Assembly: GCF_019097595.1 (NCBI RefSeq)
Contig: NC_080722.1
Location: forward strand, 19,354,630-19,418,629
Direction: 5' to 3'
Origin: Hemibagrus wyckioides
Taxonomy: Eukaryota > Chordata > Actinopteri > Siluriformes > Bagridae
DNA length: 64,000 nucleotides
Made by a program: the position numbers and the translations under genes
In this document: piece by piece, positions 59,800-64,000 of the stretch
Layout: every line of letters begins with the position of its first letter
Numbering within the stretch: the first letter of the stretch is position 1
The notes under the pieces: model-generated
What the model was told of the DNA's origin: nothing
Databases searched by the model: none
Seen by the model: the letters and a program-made list of their open reading frames with translations, nothing else

Positions 59800-60450
59800 A
59801 GATTCATGTGAAAATAAATGAATCATGTTATAAACATTTGTGATAAGAGATGAATCAGGTGAAAACAAATGAATCATCTTGATGAATCATATGAAAACAA
59901 ATGAATCAAGTATGTGTTAAATGAATCAGGTTGAAGAATCAAGTTAAAAACATCTTAATAATGTTGAAGAATCAGATGAAAATAAATGAATCATGTTATA
60001 AAAGTTTATGATAAGAAATGTATCAAGTTGAAGAATCAGATGAAAACAAATGAATCATCTTGAAGAATCATGAAATAAATGAGTCATGTTGTAAAAGTAA
60101 GTGATAAGAAATGTTTCAGGTGAAAACAAATGAATCATCTTGAAGAATCATATGAAAATAAATGAATCAAGTATGTGATAAGAAATAAATCAGGTTAAAG
60201 AATCAAGTTACAAAAAATCTTAATAATGTTGAAGAATCAGATGAAAATAAATGAATCATGTTATAAAAGTTTATGATAAGAAATGAGTCAGGTTGAGGAA
60301 TCAGATGAAAACAAATGAATCATCTTGATGAACCATATGGAAATAAATGAATCATGTTATAAAAGTATGTGATAAGACATGAGTCAGGTTAAAGAATCAA
60401 GTTAAAAAATATTAATAATGTTGATGAATCAGATGAAAATAAATGAATTA
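59800..60450. repeat. A/T-rich long-period minisatellite
   Basis: AAATAAATGAATCATGTTAT, AAAAGTTTATGATAAGAAAT and GAAGAATCAGATGAAAACAA recur in order. The word TAATAATGTTGA appears near 59957, 60221 and 60412, giving irregular periods of about 265 and 190 bases built from shorter units. No gene. Confidence 0.85.
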
Positions 60451-60507
60451 TTCAAAACTAAAGCACTTCCAGTAACAAATTAATAGTATGTAAACCAACA
60501 TGAACAC

Positions 60508-60508
60508 A

Positions 60509-60558
<50 letters not shown>

Positions 60559-60621
60559 TTCTCTCTCTCTCTCTCTCGCTCTCACACACACACTCACACA
60601 CATTCTCTCTCTCTCACACAC

Positions 60622-60702
<81 letters not shown>

Positions 60703-60718
60703 TTCTCTCTCTCTCTCC
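60508..60718. repeat. Alternating (CT)n and (CA)n runs
   Basis: Several CT runs, each followed by a CA run, joined by CATTCTCTCTC. The CA block at 60645-60696 is the longest. Confidence 0.95.
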
Positions 60719-62139
60719 ATTTAAGGTGAAAATATGGGAATGGCACATTTCCCATGTGAGGTTTGTGTGCCTGTTCTGTAAGTGTGCACCTTTGGGTCTT
60801 TAAATCAGGAGTCATGAAGCCAGCGCTAAATATCAGCATGCACAGACGCCCTTGAAGATAACGCGGCACTCAGGCAAGAGGCAGAGATTACAGTTATCAG
60901 CCGAGTCGGAGCTGGAGCTGCTGGAGGGTGGATACTGGATTTCACAGGTCACTCAAACGGATCATTACTCAGAAAGGGAATGAATTTAGACGCAGATCAA
61001 ACAGATTAACCTGCGCTGTGCTTACTCTGACCTCTGTAACCTCCTGGTAGACTCCATCCTCCTCCTCATTCACCATTGTCTATTCATATTCTCCTTCAGC
61101 ATTTCATACAGGGAAAAACTCTCCTTTATTCTGTCCTTTGATCGCTTATTATAGCTCTCTCATCTGCTAACAAGAGAGAAATAAACAAAACATTGCTAGA
61201 AAACATGTTATGCTTCATTCAGGGCTGGAAAAAGGCTGCTACTGTACTTGAGCACGAAGCTTCACTGGAACGTCAAGTATTTCACTCAATAAATCATTAA
61301 ATCACACTACTTTCACTTAAAAAATAAAATATCCAGATTTCTGATGTCTATTTTTGTTGAAATAATACTAATAATATTAATAATTAAAGTACTTCTTACT
61401 ATGTAGCTAGAAACAAGAGCTAGCTAGACTGTTGATTAATTTCCTACCGTAGCACATGCCACGTCTATATACAGCGTGTACATAGAAACCAAAGGAAAAT
61501 GACCCTTGTCTTCAGCACTGTTTTCTCACACAGGTCAGGGGTCAGTCAGGGGTCAGGCCGAGCCGACAGGACGAGAATCAGACGTCGTCATGTTGCGTAT
61601 GTCCAAGAAGGTAAATAAAGCAGGATTAGTGTAGAAGCGAGTGGAGTTACTCTCCTGCCCTCGCCCAGTGAGCCATGACTGTGTACTGTTTTTTTTTTTC
61701 TGTTTTTTTTTCTCAAGTGTATCGACTTGGAAAAGGTTTGAAATCCAAAGAAATAAAGAACACACTCATTCAAACATCATGAAGGACAGAATCCCTCGCT
61801 CCTTGTTATACAGAGCAGGATACCGCGCCTGACCTTCTGCATCACGGAGACGTGCTCATGCTACTAACGAAAAAATCCAAGCGAACAAAGGGAAAATCCT
61901 GACCGGTTATATTCCGCTGTCACCACGGCGACATGTCCACGCTGACCAGTTCTTTCAGCTTTAGTTAGTTACTTCCTGTCGCGTCGTCCATTATAGCAGC
62001 TATAAACAGTCTTTCCCTCAGCAGCCGCTCTTCATTTTAAGAACATTAGCTTTTCATGTTACAGATGAATTGCAAAAAAAACTTGACGTTTACATCAGAA
62101 AAGATCAGCGGATCAGGGCGAGTGCATTAATATAAACTT
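60719..62139. other. Intergenic sequence, no gene seen
   Basis: No exon recognised. T-rich runs lie at 61690-61712. Short frames have no recognisable products. Confidence 0.5.
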
Positions 62140-62198
62140 GCACTACAGTCTAAGCTGCTGTTATAGAGAATTAATCGACACCTTCTGAAATCAGCAGC
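62140..62198 (-). repeat. Interspersed CTGATTGGTCAG repeat, copy 4 (inverted)
   Basis: On the minus strand it reads CAGAAGGTGTCGATTAATTC, TCTATAACAGCAGCTTAGAC and TGTAGTGC, matching the copy at 17955 with substitutions. Confidence 0.65.
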
Positions 62199-62199
62199 A

Positions 62200-64000
62200 A
62201 TGATGGGGCCAAGCATCTCACAGCCACCTTTTAGACAACTAAGGACATGGACACTAAACCTGTTCTTCAGTATATTAATCCATAGTGGCCAAATTTCACT
62301 AAACTTGGTGTGTGCCACTCAGACCTCATGGTAAGCATATGCACTGACTTATACCCATGAACAAAAGCACTGAAGAGATATGGACACCTTTCCTTTATGG
62401 CACCTTCAAGGCCGAATTTGCATCTACACTTCAGCTGTTGTTCAATCTGGCCAACTGTCCTTTAAAAGTCCTAAAGATAATGGTCCAAAGAGGTAATACA
62501 ACAAAGCCTCATTGTTGCATAACTCTAGGAGGAAATGGTTCAGTGTGATGAAATGAAAGACAAAATAGCTGATGTGGCGATTCCAGAGAGCACCTTTGAT
62601 GAAGCATAAGAAATTTTGTTTAAATATTTGCTTTGGTGCCAGAGGAATAGTTTTTTTATAACGGTATAGCGCCTCCAAGTGGACAGATTTCATGAAATTT
62701 GGTGCATTCCCACGATTGTTAATAAAAATAAAGTGTACCAAGTTTGGTATCACTCCAACAATGCTCTCCGGAGATATGACTCACTTCCTGGTTTGGTGTC
62801 TTTACCATGGAATGTCAGTGGATAACAGCAACCGTATCATTTCCCCAAGCAAAATCCATCCATCCATTTTGTATACCCATTTTATTCGTAATTAGGGTAA
62901 CAGGGATCTGCTGGAGCCTATCCCAGCACACATTGGGCAAAAGGCAGGGGTACACCCTGGACAGTTCACCATATAGACAGACAACCACACACTCACTCCT
63001 ATGGGCAATTTAGAATTACCAATAAACCTAATTTTAATTAACATGTTTTTGGACTGTTGGAGGAAACCCACGGAACCACATGCAAACTCTACACAAAAAG
63101 AAAACCCATTCGGAATCAGGACCTTCTTGCTGTGAGGCAACAGTGCTACCCACTAAGCTACCTTGCTGCCCTCCAAGCAAAATCCTTTAACTAAATCTGA
63201 AGAAGATATGTACCAAATTTGGTGGTAATCAACTGTCTAGGACTTGTTTGCAAAAGTAGGTTTTTTTAAAAAAAAATTGAAATTTTTATAAATAAGGATC
63301 ACAGCTTTTATAGTATAAAAGTTATTAGCAAAAATGGTCTCTGAGGTTTAGCCAGTGGGTGGCACTACAGAGATTGATGGATTGATTCCAAATTTGGTGG
63401 ATGGATACCTTGGACTGTGCTCTATGAGGGTGCCAGATTCCAGCAAAATCCACCTAGGGATTTATTGGTCAGCCAGAGCAAAGCTTTGAAAGTACAATAA
63501 TACCAGGATTTCATGCTTTCCCAGTTCAGCTCCTTTACTCTGAAGAACACAAGAAATCCAATTTGGTTCCAAAAATTGTTGTAGGAATTAGATTTTTTTC
63601 TGTTTTTGTTGTACAGACCCCTGTCTGGTCAAGTTTCATGAATCTTGGTGGGCTACCCAATAGTCCCCCTAGTAACAAAGTACACCAAATTTGGCATGAA
63701 TCCCACCACGTACTACATGGAAATTCATTGGATGAAACCAGACATCGTTTGCCCCAGAAAATGTAGTGGAATAATTTTTGGCTAAAACTCTCTGTAGGTG
63801 ATACACACTAAATTTGGTGGTGATAGGATCAATGGCCTGGGAATAGTTCAGAAAAGTAGGGTTTTTTTTTTTGTGTTGTTGTTTAATTCAAATATGGTGA
63901 AAACTCCAACATGCAAATATATAAAATACAATAAAATTAAAATAAAACAAAATAAATTAAAATAAACAAATAAATGGTTCAAAAGTTATAAGCAGAAATG
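62200..64000. repeat. Old interspersed repeat, unclassified, split by a SINE, runs off the window
   Basis: Contains many variants of one phrase: CCAAATTTGGTGGTAATC, AAATTTGGTGGATGGAT, CAAGTTTGGTATCACTCC and CTAAATTTGGTGGTGATA. They recur every few hundred bases, with gene-poor frames between. I recall this kind of sequence as a common fish repeat but cannot assign it to a class. A SINE was inserted at 62858-63172. Confidence 0.6.
62858..63172 (-). mobile_element. tRNA-headed SINE inserted in an older repeat
   Basis: A 315-bp minus-strand copy of the family at 9400, with CCCAGCACACATTGGGCAAA, TATGGGCAATTTAGAATTAC and the tRNA-like head near 63125-63172 (GTGAGGCAACAGTGCTACCC). It is flanked by the exact 13-base repeat CCAAGCAAAATCC at 62845-62857 and 63173-63185, which also marks where the host repeat was interrupted. 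Confidence 0.93.

Noticed and set aside
28021..64000. A second host gene upstream of grid1
   Set aside because: No splice-bounded coding block with a recognisable product was found; the only long non-repeat frame is the Tc1 transposase.

Overview
The window is vertebrate, almost certainly teleost nuclear DNA. It has two coding exons with canonical splice sites, Tc1-type DNA transposons, tRNA-headed SINEs, L2-like LINE ends and a very high load of microsatellites and minisatellites. The repeat families resemble those of otophysan fishes, perhaps a catfish, but that is inference and I cannot fix the species.

The only host gene I can support is on the minus strand. Exon 1 (27192 to 27111) encodes a signal peptide and the start of a mature ionotropic glutamate receptor of the delta class. 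Exon 2 (22643 to 22488) continues in phase. The residues match GluD1 (GRID1) better than GluD2. Intron 1 is 4467 bp. Everything from 22487 down to 1 is intron 2, and I found no exon 3 in it. The CpG-rich stretch from about 27110 to 28020 is the likely promoter and 5' UTR region. From there to 64000 is upstream intergenic DNA with no recognisable host exon.

Layout. Intron 2 (1-22487) holds an 8-bp minisatellite (3.3-3.8 kb), a pogo-like MITE (8.06-8.63 kb), a SINE with target-site duplications (9.40-9.77 kb), a 2.85-kb GT-rich array (10.2-13.1 kb), a repeat with long inverted arms (15.0-15.6 kb), a 12-bp satellite family at three places (13.46, 16.8-17.6 and 19.7-20.8 kb) and a GA/GATA-type array (18.65-19.29 kb). 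Intron 1 holds a GT array and a 26-bp minisatellite (23.9-25.3 kb). The upstream side holds a deleted Tc1 (29.9 kb), a decayed Tc1 (about 31.2-31.9 kb), an apparently intact Tc1 with an open transposase (35.6-36.9 kb), a 32-bp satellite lying inside a LINE 3' UTR (37.0-38.6 kb), a tetranucleotide array broken by one LINE that is itself broken by another (40.9-43.6 kb), a 5.7-kb array of 30-bp units (44.0-49.7 kb), a second pogo-like MITE (54.2 kb), further SINEs, and an old interspersed repeat running off the end (62.2-64.0 kb).

No multi-gene system is visible. The biology here is one neuronal receptor gene's 5' end in a landscape of tandem repeats, some of which can be traced to the sequence they grew from. 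Most long open frames come from repeat units whose length is a multiple of three and are not genes.
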